Shown here piece after piece: positions 52,329 through 61,324 of a DNA stretch of 62,783 nt. Location of the stretch: positions 1 through 62,783 of the forward strand of contig NZ_JARBEA010000009.1 in the NCBI RefSeq assembly GCF_028863945.1. The letters run 5' to 3'. How positions within the stretch are numbered: the stretch's first letter is position 1; every line of letters begins with the position of its first letter. The notes under the pieces were generated by a model that had not been told where the DNA came from, made no database searches, and saw only the letters and a list, made by a program, of their open reading frames with translations. The translations under genes were made by a program, and so were the position numbers. This DNA comes from Jeotgalibaca caeni. GTDB lineage: Bacteria > Bacillota > Bacilli > Lactobacillales > Aerococcaceae.

Positions 52329-54179
52329 TTATTGGCTTATCCGTTCTTTTGCGATTCCAGATTGCATCGCCTCCATCGTTACGATTTGTGGCAACGACGA
52401 AACGAATTCCTTTTCTGTAGATTGATAGAGGTGATGAATGGAAGAACTCAACAAAATTCCCGTCAGCTTGAATAAGTTTTCTTGATACGCATTCAATTGA
52501 TCAAATGGCACATCATGGATGACAAAAAGAATGGTCGATTGCTCGTCGAGGATAATCGGGTAGAGATACACAGGTTCTCCTGCTTTTTTGGTTTTATTCA
52601 TCCAGCCTTCGTTTTTGCTTGCTGCCTTTTGAAGCAGTGCAAAATTGGAAATCGTTAACTTTTCTGGGATTTGATTTTGGACAGCCGTAGATGCGGTAAT
52701 GCGGTACGCTACCATGGAGTTGTTTGTGAGGTGATAAAAACTGAGGCTGTGATTCTGGAGTAATTCTTCGATGCTATGGAGGGCTTCATGGAAATAACGG
52801 GCAGGTTCGGCCTCTTCCAATTTTCTCAACGTAGAAAACAATCGGGCAAAGTTTTCTTGTGAACTAATGACTTTCTTCTCAATCTGAAGCTTGCTGTTCA
52901 TCAGTTCGCTGTAGCGTTCATTCAAGAACACATAACGATCCGCCCATGATTCGTTTTCTTCCGTCAAGTTGGTCTCTGTCGTACGATGTTGATCGCGCAG
53001 GAAGCCTAACGTTGAACCAATTAATAAGTACAAGGCAAAAGGAATCCAGTTGGCAACGTTGTATAGTAACAGGCGCCAATCCATTTCTAAGGCGGCGTAA
53101 TCCAAGAACAAGGCAAGTTGGGCGAAAACAGCGGCAGAAATTCCTGCTTTGTGTCCATGCGAAGCGGCAATGAAGACAACGAACACCAAACGGAAGTCAA
53201 TGGTCCGGAAAGGAACCAGTCCGCTTGCTACAGTACTCAAGTAGCTCATCAAGAGATACCCGAGAACCATTTCCAAAGCAATAAACCATGTCGTATGGTT
53301 CTTCCGCAAAGATTGCCAATACTCCAAAATGGTGGTGCGATGCTTCGTTGCTGTCTTTTCAATTTGCTCCATTGCAAGGTCAATTTCATCCCTTACATCA
53401 AGTTGCGGACTCCAGCGAAATGCTTGAAAGGCAGGATCTGGATCAGCAGGCGGCGTTTTTATCCAGGGCATTCCTGAAAGGTAGATTTTTGCTTCTGGTC
53501 GTTTATTTTGTAATACTTGGGCAAATTCTTCGATCGTCAAACGGGTTTTTCCTGGTACTTCTAAGTGGGATACTTCTCTCTCCGGTTCCAAGAGGAGTCG
53601 TTCGATGAGAATGGCTAAATCTATTTGCGCTAAAAAGCTGATGCTCTCATGCGGCGTTCCGTCGAGGTGGATTTCATTTTCTGTAATCAATTGGGTTAAG
53701 GTATGGTGTAAATAATGATGTTGAGAAGCACTGCTGAATAAAAAGGGGATGTGAAGCACAGTTAGAGGGAGATGAAACTGTTGCTTGTATAGGGAACACA
53801 GTTCTAAACAGGTAGAACGAATTCTGCTTTCTTGATTTATTTCTTGTTCAAATTCATTGGCAGAAGAGACAATGATTATTTTCTTCACTTGATAGGTCGT
53901 GGCCGCATCCAAAATTTGGACCAACTTGCCTACTTCATCCATTTGCGAGGGGCCTTCTTCAGGTCGGTTCAAAAAGTACACGATATGGTCACATGCATGG
54001 GCAGAAAAAACACTATGGATTTGTTCTTGCCAGTGCTTTGGAGCTAATACCTTCGTACGTTCATCTGAAGCAATTTGATTCGTATGGTTTCCAACAATTA
54101 AGAGATGGCTGTGTTTCTTTAGGGGCTGATAGAATCGTTTGGACAACGAATCAACGTGTCCGGTGATGATTGTTTTCAT
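52329..54179 (-). CDS. pelD: PelD-like protein: SDR-like, membrane, coiled-coil and GAF domains; no GGDEF
   Basis: This 616-residue first gene of the operon has four parts. Residues about 1-275 resemble an NAD-dependent epimerase/SDR fold, but the glycine-rich nucleotide loop and YxxxK catalytic pair are not seen. About 295-400 contain four membrane helices like PelD. About 405-445 form a coiled coil. About 445-595 match a GAF domain like PelD. The degenerate GGDEF domain with an RxxD site, through which PelD binds cyclic-di-GMP, is missing. The start ATG 54179 has AAAGGAGG at 8 nt. The protein should activate polymer synthesis by another signal. Confidence 0.75.
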   Translation of the reverse strand: MKTIITGHVDSLSKRFYQPLKKHSHLLIVGNHTNQIASDERTKVLAPKHWQEQIHSVFSAHACDHIVYFLNRPEEGPSQMDEVGKLVQILDAATTYQVKKIIIVSSANEFEQEINQESRIRSTCLELCSLYKQQFHLPLTVLHIPFLFSSASQHHYLHHTLTQLITENEIHLDGTPHESISFLAQIDLAILIERLLLEPEREVSHLEVPGKTRLTIEEFAQVLQNKRPEAKIYLSGMPWIKTPPADPDPAFQAFRWSPQLDVRDEIDLAMEQIEKTATKHRTTILEYWQSLRKNHTTWFIALEMVLGYLLMSYLSTVASGLVPFRTIDFRLVFVVFIAASHGHKAGISAAVFAQLALFLDYAALEMDWRLLLYNVANWIPFALYLLIGSTLGFLRDQHRTTETNLTEENESWADRYVFLNERYSELMNSKLQIEKKVISSQENFARLFSTLRKLEEAEPARYFHEALHSIEELLQNHSLSFYHLTNNSMVAYRITASTAVQNQIPEKLTISNFALLQKAASKNEGWMNKTKKAGEPVYLYPIILDEQSTILFVIHDVPFDQLNAYQENLFKLTGILLSSSIHHLYQSTEKEFVSSLPQIVTMEAMQSGIAKERISQ

Positions 54180-54251
54180 GATGGAGTCCTCCTTTGGGGG
54201 GAAAGAAAATGGGGGCCGCACGTGGGGGGGTGAATAGCGCTTACTTTTTAT
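54180..54251 (-). promoter_or_regulatory. C-tract leader of Pel-like operon
   Basis: The predicted 72-nt leader contains, in transcript order, runs of seven C (54224-54230), five C (54211-54215) and six C (54196-54201). The last abuts the AAAGGAGG ribosome site. The C runs could mask the ribosome site or change length by slippage. Confidence 0.5.
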
Positions 54252-54257
54252 TAGGTT

Positions 54258-54286
54258 AATATAGCACGTCCTCCTTCCATTGTCAC
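54258..54286 (-). promoter_or_regulatory. Promoter of Pel-like operon
   Basis: GTGACA (54281-54286) and TATATT (54258-54263) with 17-bp spacing; start predicted near 54251. A perfect palindrome AAGCGC-N-GCGCTT (54319-54331) lies about 33 bp upstream of the -35 and may be a regulator site. Confidence 0.7.
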
Positions 54287-54397
54287 GTAAAATTCCAACA
54301 ATATTAAAAGCAGTTTAGAAGCGCTGCGCTTTCTTCGCAAAATGTTGTTTTTACCCTATAATGAGAAAGGATATTATTTTGATAAAGGAGTTTAGAG

Positions 54398-55897
54398 ATG
54401 AATATACAAAAAAAGCGGTGGAAAATGCCATCTGCTTATACAGTTTTACTGGGAATTATATTAGTTGTTGCCGTCCTTTCTTGGATTATTCCGGCAGGCA
54501 CATACGAAACAGATCCCGATGGAACGATTATCGCTGGAACGTATCAAGTTGTGGAACGTAATCCGCAAGGGTTGCTGGACGTCTTCATGGCACCGATTAA
54601 AGGAATGATTGGGACAGAGACTACGCCTGGTGCCATTGAAGTGTCCTTGTTTATTTTATTTATTGGTGGATTCTTAGGGGTCGTGAGCCAAACAAAAGCT
54701 TTGAATGCGGGAATCACCCAAATTGTGAAACGCAACAAAGGGAAAGAAAAGATGCTGATTCCAATCTTAATGGCCGTCTTCCTGTTAGGCGGGACAACGT
54801 TTGGGATGGCGGAAGAAACGATGGCCTTCTATCCTTTGATTATTCCGGTTATGGTTGCGGTCGGGTTTGATGTAATCGTCGCAATTGCAGTGGTGTTGTT
54901 AGGTTCTGGGATTGGCGTACTTGCTTCAACCGTCAATCCGTTTGCGACGGGCGTTGCATCGCAAACACTCGGCATCACACCTGGTGATGGAATTTTCTGG
55001 CGTCTCCTCTTGCTGGGTGTCCTGTACCTCGTTGCGGTCTTCTATGTGTACCGTTATGCCGCTAAAGTAAAGACCGATCCAACTTCTTCTCTTATGCACG
55101 GGATAGAAACCGAAGAGTTAGACGATCCCACGTCTGCTTCAGAAGTTTCTTCGATTACAAAACAACAAAAAAGGGTACTGGGACTCTTTATCTTTACCTT
55201 CTTGCTGATGGTTATTGGGTTGATTCCTTGGTCCAGTATCAATGAAAATTGGACATTCTTCGAGACCTTCCACCAATGGCTAATCAGTATTCCTTTCAGC
55301 CAAGCGATTTTAGGTCAACAAAGTGCTCCTCTTGGAACGTGGTACTTTGAGGAAATTACCTTATTGTTCTTCGTCATGTCGATTGTAGTAGGCCTCGTTG
55401 CCCGTCTTTCGGAAAAGGAAATCGTCTCCCATTTCTTTGAGGGAGCCAGAGATTTCTTAGGTGTTGCTCTAGTAGTTGGCGTGGCACGCGGCATTCAAGT
55501 AGTGATGAATGAAGGGATGATTACTGCAACCGTCCTTCATTGGGGTGAACAAAGTCTAGCTGGCCTTTCCCCTGTTCTGTTTATTATCTTTACTTATATC
55601 TTCTATTTACCAATGGCGATTCTCATTCCTTCCACTTCTGGATTAGCGGCAGCAACGATTGGGATTATGGGACCTCTCGGAGAGTTCGTCGGGGTGCCGG
55701 ATCACTTAGTTATTACTGCTTATCAATCCGCGAGTGGCTTAGTCAACTTGATTACGCCGACTTCTGGTGTGGTGATGGGAGCATTGGCTCTTGGAAACAT
55801 TCCGCTAACAAAATGGTGGAAGTTCACTGGTAAGTTAGTGGCTGTGATTTTCATTGTAACGTGTATCGTCTTATCGATAGGCGTTCTAGTAAGTTAG
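54398..55897 (+). CDS. YfcC-family transporter
   Basis: This 499-residue membrane protein has about 12 helices and the YfcC/DcuC-like features WIIPAGTYE (about 28-36), GGTTFGMAEETMAFYPL (about 128-144) and STVNPFATGVASQ. The C-terminal repeat contains PSTSGLAAATIGIMGPLGEF. The family is predicted to exchange basic amino acids or carry short carboxylates. It is divergent from the Pel operon and stands alone. Confidence 0.85.
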   Translation: MNIQKKRWKMPSAYTVLLGIILVVAVLSWIIPAGTYETDPDGTIIAGTYQVVERNPQGLLDVFMAPIKGMIGTETTPGAIEVSLFILFIGGFLGVVSQTKALNAGITQIVKRNKGKEKMLIPILMAVFLLGGTTFGMAEETMAFYPLIIPVMVAVGFDVIVAIAVVLLGSGIGVLASTVNPFATGVASQTLGITPGDGIFWRLLLLGVLYLVAVFYVYRYAAKVKTDPTSSLMHGIETEELDDPTSASEVSSITKQQKRVLGLFIFTFLLMVIGLIPWSSINENWTFFETFHQWLISIPFSQAILGQQSAPLGTWYFEEITLLFFVMSIVVGLVARLSEKEIVSHFFEGARDFLGVALVVGVARGIQVVMNEGMITATVLHWGEQSLAGLSPVLFIIFTYIFYLPMAILIPSTSGLAAATIGIMGPLGEFVGVPDHLVITAYQSASGLVNLITPTSGVVMGALALGNIPLTKWWKFTGKLVAVIFIVTCIVLSIGVLVS

Positions 55898-55907
55898 ACA
55901 AACGAAA

Positions 55908-55955
55908 TAGACCCAATCGAGTCTCTAAGAGAGCAAACTCGATTGGGTCTTCTTT
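55908..55955. terminator. Bidirectional terminator between YfcC and YtxH-like genes
   Basis: AGACCCAATCGAGT pairs with ACTCGATTGGGTCT and is followed by TCTTTTA. It ends both convergent genes. Confidence 0.9.
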
Positions 55956-55961
55956 TATCGA

Positions 55962-56636
55962 TTAGGATTTGTTGTCGTCCAGCAACTCATCTTCTGAGTC
56001 CACACCTACGTCTTCCAATGCTTCATCCAGTTTATCAGCTGGAATCGTTTGATCTCCGTTTGGCTCGTCAGCTGAACCATGCACATTGCCTTCTGTTACA
56101 ACAGGATCATTTTCCATGTCAGATGAATCGAATGCTTCTTCGGCTTTGCCGACATATTCATCCTTCATTTCTTTAGCTTGATCAGCCACTCTGCTCATTT
56201 TTTCTGTTCCGGCTTCTTTTAAGTCTTGAGCTTTCTCCATGCCGGTTTCTTTCCAGTCATGCGCTTTTTCAGAACTTACTTCTTTTAAGTGTTGGGCTTT
56301 TTCCATCCCTACTTCTTTCCATTCTTGCGCTTTTTCCATACTCGTTTCTGTTACGTCACTAAACTTGTTTTTGATGTCTTTTCGTAGCTCTTTACCAGAT
56401 TTCGGTGCCAATAATAATGCGGCTACTGCCCCTGCTGCTGGTAAGAGAATCATCTTCGCTATTTCCATTTTCTTCACTTTAGCAGGCATTGCGTGACTGA
56501 TTCCTTTTGCAATTTTTGCGTCAGCCTTCATTTTAGACTTGGCTAACTGGTGAGCGGAAGGAAGATAATCCTTAGCTACATCCATTGCGTCCATTGCATA
56601 ATCCTTACTCATGTCCATCATTTTTGATACTTTCAT
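55962..56636 (-). CDS. YtxH-like membrane protein with LEA-like 11-residue repeats
   Basis: This 224-residue protein has a YtxH-type membrane segment (ILLPAAGAVAALLLAPKSGKELR, in parts around residues 62-85). Four tandem 11-residue repeats of pattern MEKAQ-x-LKE-x-G follow (about 97-140), as in group 3 LEA and stress proteins. The C-terminal tail is acidic. Such proteins are usually induced by general stress. AAAGGAG precedes ATG 56636; an upstream in-frame region is unlikely. Confidence 0.75.
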   Translation of the reverse strand: MKVSKMMDMSKDYAMDAMDVAKDYLPSAHQLAKSKMKADAKIAKGISHAMPAKVKKMEIAKMILLPAAGAVAALLLAPKSGKELRKDIKNKFSDVTETSMEKAQEWKEVGMEKAQHLKEVSSEKAHDWKETGMEKAQDLKEAGTEKMSRVADQAKEMKDEYVGKAEEAFDSSDMENDPVVTEGNVHGSADEPNGDQTIPADKLDEALEDVGVDSEDELLDDNKS

Positions 56637-56750
56637 CTTGTTCGTGCTCCTTTCAAAACCATCTTTTTTGAAAAAGAAATAGAAAGCTTCTACCCATACT
56701 TTATACCAAAATTCGCTTAATCCAAAATAAAACGATTTTTGAAGCAGCAA

Positions 56751-56788
56751 AAAACGAGCATATCCCTAAAAAGGGACTTGCTCGTTTT
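56751..56788 (-). terminator. Terminator of chemotaxis receptor gene
   Basis: AAACGAGCA.GTCCC pairs with GGGA.TGCTCGTTT and is followed by six T on the minus strand. Confidence 0.88.
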
Positions 56789-56793
56789 CAGAA

Positions 56794-58935
56794 TTACTCA
56801 TTTTCTTCTAGTTTGAAGTTTTTCACTTGTTCTTGCAAGTTCACAGCGATTTCTGACAAGGTTTCGCTTGCATTCGATACATTTTGAGAAGAACGGAATT
56901 GTTCTTGGGCAATGGCAGCTACTTCTTCCGTTGTAGCGGAATTTTCTTCTGCAATGGCAGACAAGTTTTGTACGACGCCAGACAGCTCATTGTTCTTCGT
57001 CATGATGTTATCAGAAGAAGTTTGCAGCTTCTCAACGACTTCCTTGTTCTTTTCAATTGCATCGGCAATGTGTTCGAACTTCACTTTGGTTTCTTCTACT
57101 TTTTGACCTTGGTTGGTTAACATTTTCTTGGTCTCATTCATGACTTCTACACTGTTTAAGGACGTTTCCTTCAACTCATTGATTACTTTCTTGATTACTT
57201 CGTTGAATCCGCGAGATTCTTCGGCCAGCTTCTTGATTTCATTTGCCACTACGGCAAAACCATTTCCAGCTTCACCTGCACGCGCTGCTTCAATGGAAGC
57301 GTTGAGAGCCAATAAGTTTGTTTGTTCTGCAATTGCTTCTACCATACCGCTCGCTTTTTCAATTTCTTGCGACTTGCGGTATGTTTCTTCAATCGTTTCA
57401 TTTACTGCCCCATTGGTTTCAGTCGTTACGTGAATCAGTTCAATCAATTCTTCCAATACGGCATGACCTTCATCTTTCGTTCTTTCAATGTTGTCGGTTG
57501 CTTTGACTAATTGAGTCAGAATTTCAAAGTTCTTGTCCACGATGGTTTGAATGTTTTCTACGTTTTCGGAAGCTTCCTGAGTATCCGTTGCTTGCGCCGT
57601 CGCACCTTCTGCAATATTTTCGATTGCGGTGGCAATTTCATTTGCGCTTGCTGCAGAATCTTCGGCTGTTGCAGTAAGATTTCCAGCAATCGAAACAACA
57701 TTATCGGAACTATTCGTAATCTGAGCGATGGTTGATTTCAGATTGCTCTGCATTAATTCTAATGCACGAGCGATATCACCGAGCTCATCTTTTTTCGTTG
57801 TATCTTTTTTCGTTAACGGCGAAGTGTAGAGAATCCCGTTCGAAATGTCTTTCGCCAAGATACTGCTATGGATTGCTGTATCCCCAAGGCGTTTGGAGTA
57901 TAAGTAAATCAAGATCGAAACGATAATAACTGCAAGGACGGCAACTAGGACAAAGAGTTGGATGAGCCCCTGTAGTGATTCATCAATCCTAGCAGTCTCT
58001 ACGTTAATTCCCATTAGCCAATCGGTTTGCGGTACGTGGTTGTAGTACATCCGATAATCTTCGCCATGGAGTTCGTAATTCTTCATGCCTTGCTGGGCTT
58101 GTTTCTCTGAATTAATGGAAGTAAGAGTGTCTGCAAGTTCTCTGTCTGCCTCATCAGCGATGTTTAGCTTCATGATTTTCTCTTCGTCTATATTGGAAAT
58201 ATAAACCCCTGATTTATCAATGACAAAGGCTTCGGCATCAAAGTCCAATTCAGTTTCTGCAATCAAGTTACCCACAACTGAAATATCAACGTCTACCGTT
58301 ACTACCCCAAGAAGCGAACCAGGTCCCCGGTACATCGGTACAGCGACCGTAACCATTGGTGCAGCGGTAACTGGGTCCGTATAGGAAGCCGTCCAACCAC
58401 CATTACCTTGTGAACCTACTTGGTACCATTCACTCGCATGAATATCAAAACTGCCTACTGTATACTCACGGCTGGCAATGGCTTCGCCACTTTCATTGAC
58501 CATCGTATAAGGAGCGAATTTTTCCATATCGCGGTACGCATTTGGCGCAAACCAAATTCCCATCCCAACTGTTTCTGGATATAGTTCTGCAGTCTTCTTG
58601 AGCAAGCTATCGAATTCTGCTTCATCTGCTTCTTCATAAATATTTTCTACCGTACGAGCAACCGTTTCTGCTAATGCGCGCTCCTTCACCATTACCTTGT
58701 CAATTCCATTGGCACTTGTGCTCAGTTGAAGATGCATCCGCTTATCTAATGCATCCATGATTGTATTGCGGGAATAATTAAAAGTAATCAGACTGATGAT
58801 GGTAATCGCTAACAAAATAGCCGGAATAACCATCATCAGCATATTTTTTGTGAGCTTCGGTAAGTTACTCTTCTTTCTATTCGGGCGATTCATTTTATTC
58901 AACTTCAACTTTTTCTTTATCGGTATCTTCTTCAT
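56794..58935 (-). CDS. Methyl-accepting chemotaxis protein
   Basis: This 713-residue receptor has a basic N-terminus and membrane helices at about 27-50 and 325-348 flanking a dCache-type sensor ([63 protein letters not shown]). A HAMP linker and the long signalling helix with the conserved tip [19 protein letters not shown] follow. dCache receptors bind amino acids or carboxylates. ATG 58935 has AAAGGG 5 nt upstream. A SigD-like promoter precedes it. No other chemotaxis gene lies in the window. Confidence 0.92.
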   Translation of the reverse strand: MKKIPIKKKLKLNKMNRPNRKKSNLPKLTKNMLMMVIPAILLAITIISLITFNYSRNTIMDALDKRMHLQLSTSANGIDKVMVKERALAETVARTVENIYEEADEAEFDSLLKKTAELYPETVGMGIWFAPNAYRDMEKFAPYTMVNESGEAIASREYTVGSFDIHASEWYQVGSQGNGGWTASYTDPVTAAPMVTVAVPMYRGPGSLLGVVTVDVDISVVGNLIAETELDFDAEAFVIDKSGVYISNIDEEKIMKLNIADEADRELADTLTSINSEKQAQQGMKNYELHGEDYRMYYNHVPQTDWLMGINVETARIDESLQGLIQLFVLVAVLAVIIVSILIYLYSKRLGDTAIHSSILAKDISNGILYTSPLTKKDTTKKDELGDIARALELMQSNLKSTIAQITNSSDNVVSIAGNLTATAEDSAASANEIATAIENIAEGATAQATDTQEASENVENIQTIVDKNFEILTQLVKATDNIERTKDEGHAVLEELIELIHVTTETNGAVNETIEETYRKSQEIEKASGMVEAIAEQTNLLALNASIEAARAGEAGNGFAVVANEIKKLAEESRGFNEVIKKVINELKETSLNSVEVMNETKKMLTNQGQKVEETKVKFEHIADAIEKNKEVVEKLQTSSDNIMTKNNELSGVVQNLSAIAEENSATTEEVAAIAQEQFRSSQNVSNASETLSEIAVNLQEQVKNFKLEENE

Positions 58936-58983
58936 CGGTTCCCTTTCCATCTCCATCTATGTATATTTTCAGCTTCTTTATCT

Positions 58984-59010
58984 ATATCGGAGAGGTTTCG
59001 AAATTATTAA
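58984..59010 (-). promoter_or_regulatory. SigD/FliA-like promoter of chemotaxis receptor
   Basis: TTAA (59007-59010), 15 bp, then TCCGATAT (58984-58991) closely matches the flagellar sigma consensus TAAA-N15-GCCGATAT. It lies about 50 nt before the receptor start. Confidence 0.6.
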
Positions 59011-59062
59011 GGATAAATATCACAATATCGATACCCGTTTGGCAAAGGGACCCTTTTGAAGC

Positions 59063-60085
59063 TTAACGATTTAATCGAGCCGCCTTGCTATTGCCCATTA
59101 TGGAACGAATCTCCGCATCAGAAACCAAGTTAAAGTCTCCACTAATCGTCAGCTTCAATACGCTAGCAGCCAACGCGTACTGAATGGTTTCTTCTGGACT
59201 AAATTCGTGAATCAAGCTGTGGACAAATCCTGCTCCAAACGCATCTCCCGCAGCTACCCCTTCCATTACATGAGGGTGATAAAGATTGGTTTCATAAAAT
59301 TGTCCATTTTGATACAGCATGGCCATCCACTCACTGTCCTCTACCGAATAAATATTCCGCAAGACGCTTGCAACGGTATGGCAGTTCGGGAACTGTTCGG
59401 TCACCATTCGCATGGCGTTTTGATACTGTTTCTTTTGCTCCAGCGCTTGGCCATGATTGCTATCAAAGGCTTGGATTCCGAGCGCCGCTTCAAAGTCTTC
59501 GTCATGAGCCAAACAAACAGTCACATAATTCATGGCTTTCCTCATGAAGGCTTGTGCCTTTTCCGGTGCCCACATTTTCCCGCGATAATTCAAATCGCAG
59601 ACCACTTCAATCCCTTGCTTCTGACAATACTCACACGCTGCTAAAATAGCTGCTGCCATTTCGTCTGAAACTGCTGGTGTCACTCCTGAGAAGTAAAAAA
59701 GTGTGACATCCTTAAATATTTCTGCCCAATTAAACTCGCTCTCTTTTGCTAAGGAAAACGCGCTATGTTTGCGGTCATACACGACATTTGTAGAACGAAC
59801 GCTCGCTCCTTTTTCAAAAAAGTACAATCCTAATCGGTCACCACCACGTAAGACATGATCCGTTTGGACGTTGTATTTGCGCAAAACGGAGAGGGCCGAA
59901 TCCCCTAGTAAATTTGCTGGCAACTTTGTGAGATAGGTCACTTCATTTCCCAATAACGCCAAAGAAATGGCTACATTTGCTTCCGCGCCTCCATACGTTG
60001 CTTCAAAGGTTTGTGCTTGTAAAATGCGTTCATGAGCGGGTGGCTTCAAACGCATCATCATTTCTCCAAATGTTAATACTTTCAT
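59063..60085 (-). CDS. kdgK: 2-Keto-3-deoxygluconate kinase (PfkB family)
   Basis: This 340-residue sugar kinase phosphorylates 2-keto-3-deoxygluconate. PfkB features are YGGAEANVAISLALLG (about residues 31-46) and the catalytic GVAAGDAFGAGF (about 277-288). The ending GDFNLVS is usual in KdgK. No uronate genes or KDPG aldolase are nearby, so the substrate is family inference. It lies 14 nt behind the adenylyltransferase-like gene on the same strand. Confidence 0.82.
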   Translation of the reverse strand: MKVLTFGEMMMRLKPPAHERILQAQTFEATYGGAEANVAISLALLGNEVTYLTKLPANLLGDSALSVLRKYNVQTDHVLRGGDRLGLYFFEKGASVRSTNVVYDRKHSAFSLAKESEFNWAEIFKDVTLFYFSGVTPAVSDEMAAAILAACEYCQKQGIEVVCDLNYRGKMWAPEKAQAFMRKAMNYVTVCLAHDEDFEAALGIQAFDSNHGQALEQKKQYQNAMRMVTEQFPNCHTVASVLRNIYSVEDSEWMAMLYQNGQFYETNLYHPHVMEGVAAGDAFGAGFVHSLIHEFSPEETIQYALAASVLKLTISGDFNLVSDAEIRSIMGNSKAARLNR

Positions 60086-60099
60086 CTTCTTCTCCCTTT

Positions 60100-60960
60100 C
60101 TACTTCTTGCTATATTCTTGGTTCAACTCTTGAATAAACGGTGTAATCTTCTCATCGTAATCCGGATAAGGAAACGAAAAAGTTACAGCGACTTTTTTCG
60201 CATAGGTGCGAAATAGTTCTTGGCATTGAATGAGTGCGTTAAAAAGATGTTGGTAACTGTCCGTTTGAAAGGTCGACAGGAGCGTTTGCCAATCGTCTTC
60301 CTTTACATGCGGCTCCAAGAACTTATATTGTTTGCCCAAACTGAATGTATAGCCTTCTCTTGCACCGATTTCCCATGCCATCATCTTCAGTAAGACAGGA
60401 CGAAGATATTGATGAAGATAATCAGCCGCATACAGAAACTCTTTTCGTGCGAGTCCTTTCGCCACATACGTACTGATCCACCAGAATTCATTGGAACAAT
60501 CCTCATAGTTTTTCTGGGTCGGCGGTTTGATCCAGTACTCTTTGTCAGTCGGTATAATCGGTTCTTCCAAGCGTTGATCCTTATCCAAAAGAACCTTCAC
60601 CAAGCCATCACTCTTTGCGAAGTAATCTGCCAGCTCTCTGAGAGGGATGAGCTTCAAGTCAATCCGGTTGCCGTCTTCAAACAGCATCAGATAAGAAAAC
60701 CAATTCCCTAATGTGGCAGGATATAAAGTCGACTCCTCGGGCTTTTGCATCATGAAGCGCGGTCCAAATACCTCCAGCCACTCTTCATTGGCACGAAATG
60801 CAGCTACATCCGGAACAAAATAGGAAACATCATAGTCCTTATAAGGATCATCTGGAATAGCTGGATTCGCTCTGGACCCTTCCAATGTTACGAATCGAAT
60901 GCGCTCTTCTTTTTGCGCCACTTTTAATAGGAGATCCATCATTTCCTTTTCCGTACGCAT
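60100..60960 (-). CDS. aadK: Aminoglycoside 6-adenylyltransferase-like protein (AadK/ANT(6) family)
   Basis: This 286-residue nucleotidyltransferase has the catalytic pattern LEGSRANP...DYDVSYFV (GSR with the two metal Asp residues, about 26-48) and the helical C-terminal domain of chromosomal AadK. AadK enzymes adenylylate streptomycin. Whether this copy gives resistance is not known. It follows a broken acetyltransferase gene by 1 nt and precedes kdgK. Confidence 0.85.
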   Translation of the reverse strand: MRTEKEMMDLLLKVAQKEERIRFVTLEGSRANPAIPDDPYKDYDVSYFVPDVAAFRANEEWLEVFGPRFMMQKPEESTLYPATLGNWFSYLMLFEDGNRIDLKLIPLRELADYFAKSDGLVKVLLDKDQRLEEPIIPTDKEYWIKPPTQKNYEDCSNEFWWISTYVAKGLARKEFLYAADYLHQYLRPVLLKMMAWEIGAREGYTFSLGKQYKFLEPHVKEDDWQTLLSTFQTDSYQHLFNALIQCQELFRTYAKKVAVTFSFPYPDYDEKITPFIQELNQEYSKK

Positions 60961-60961
60961 T

Positions 60962-61219
60962 TCATTCGCTCTCCGTTTCTAACTCTTTAATAAAATGAAC
61001 GGTTTTGCTGATCATGTGATAACCAACCATTTTATGAAACGTATGGCTGAGAACATTTTCGCATTCCGCATCTGATGCAATTTCTGTGCATCCTTTCTCT
61101 CTTGCTCGTACTAGTTCACTCGCTACCTTTTGCTTTCGGTAATCGGTTTCACAAAACAATTGCTGTGCCATTCGTACGAGAGCGGGCAACTCTGCTGCTC
61201 GAACTTCCCTTATTTCCAT
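60962..61219 (-). pseudogene. Internally deleted GNAT acetyltransferase (AAC(6')-like remnant)
   Basis: The 85-codon frame fuses a normal GNAT N-terminus (MEIREVRAAELPALVRMAQQLF) directly to a C-terminal part with YRKQKVASELV, KGCTEIASDAECENVLSH and FHKMVGY. These match the acetyl-CoA loop and C-terminus of aminoglycoside 6'-N-acetyltransferases. About 55-60 middle residues, including the substrate site, are missing, and a second small gap lies after ASELV. The reading frame is intact, so a short protein may still be made, but acetylation is unlikely. Confidence 0.7.
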
Positions 61220-61324
61220 TTACCGCCTCCTTTTCGAGTAAAGCCTTGCTTCTATTATACCGCTTGAGGAGCGAAAATGGACTTTTTTCTTTCCATCACG
61301 TATGCTCTAGTGGAGGTGGAAAAG

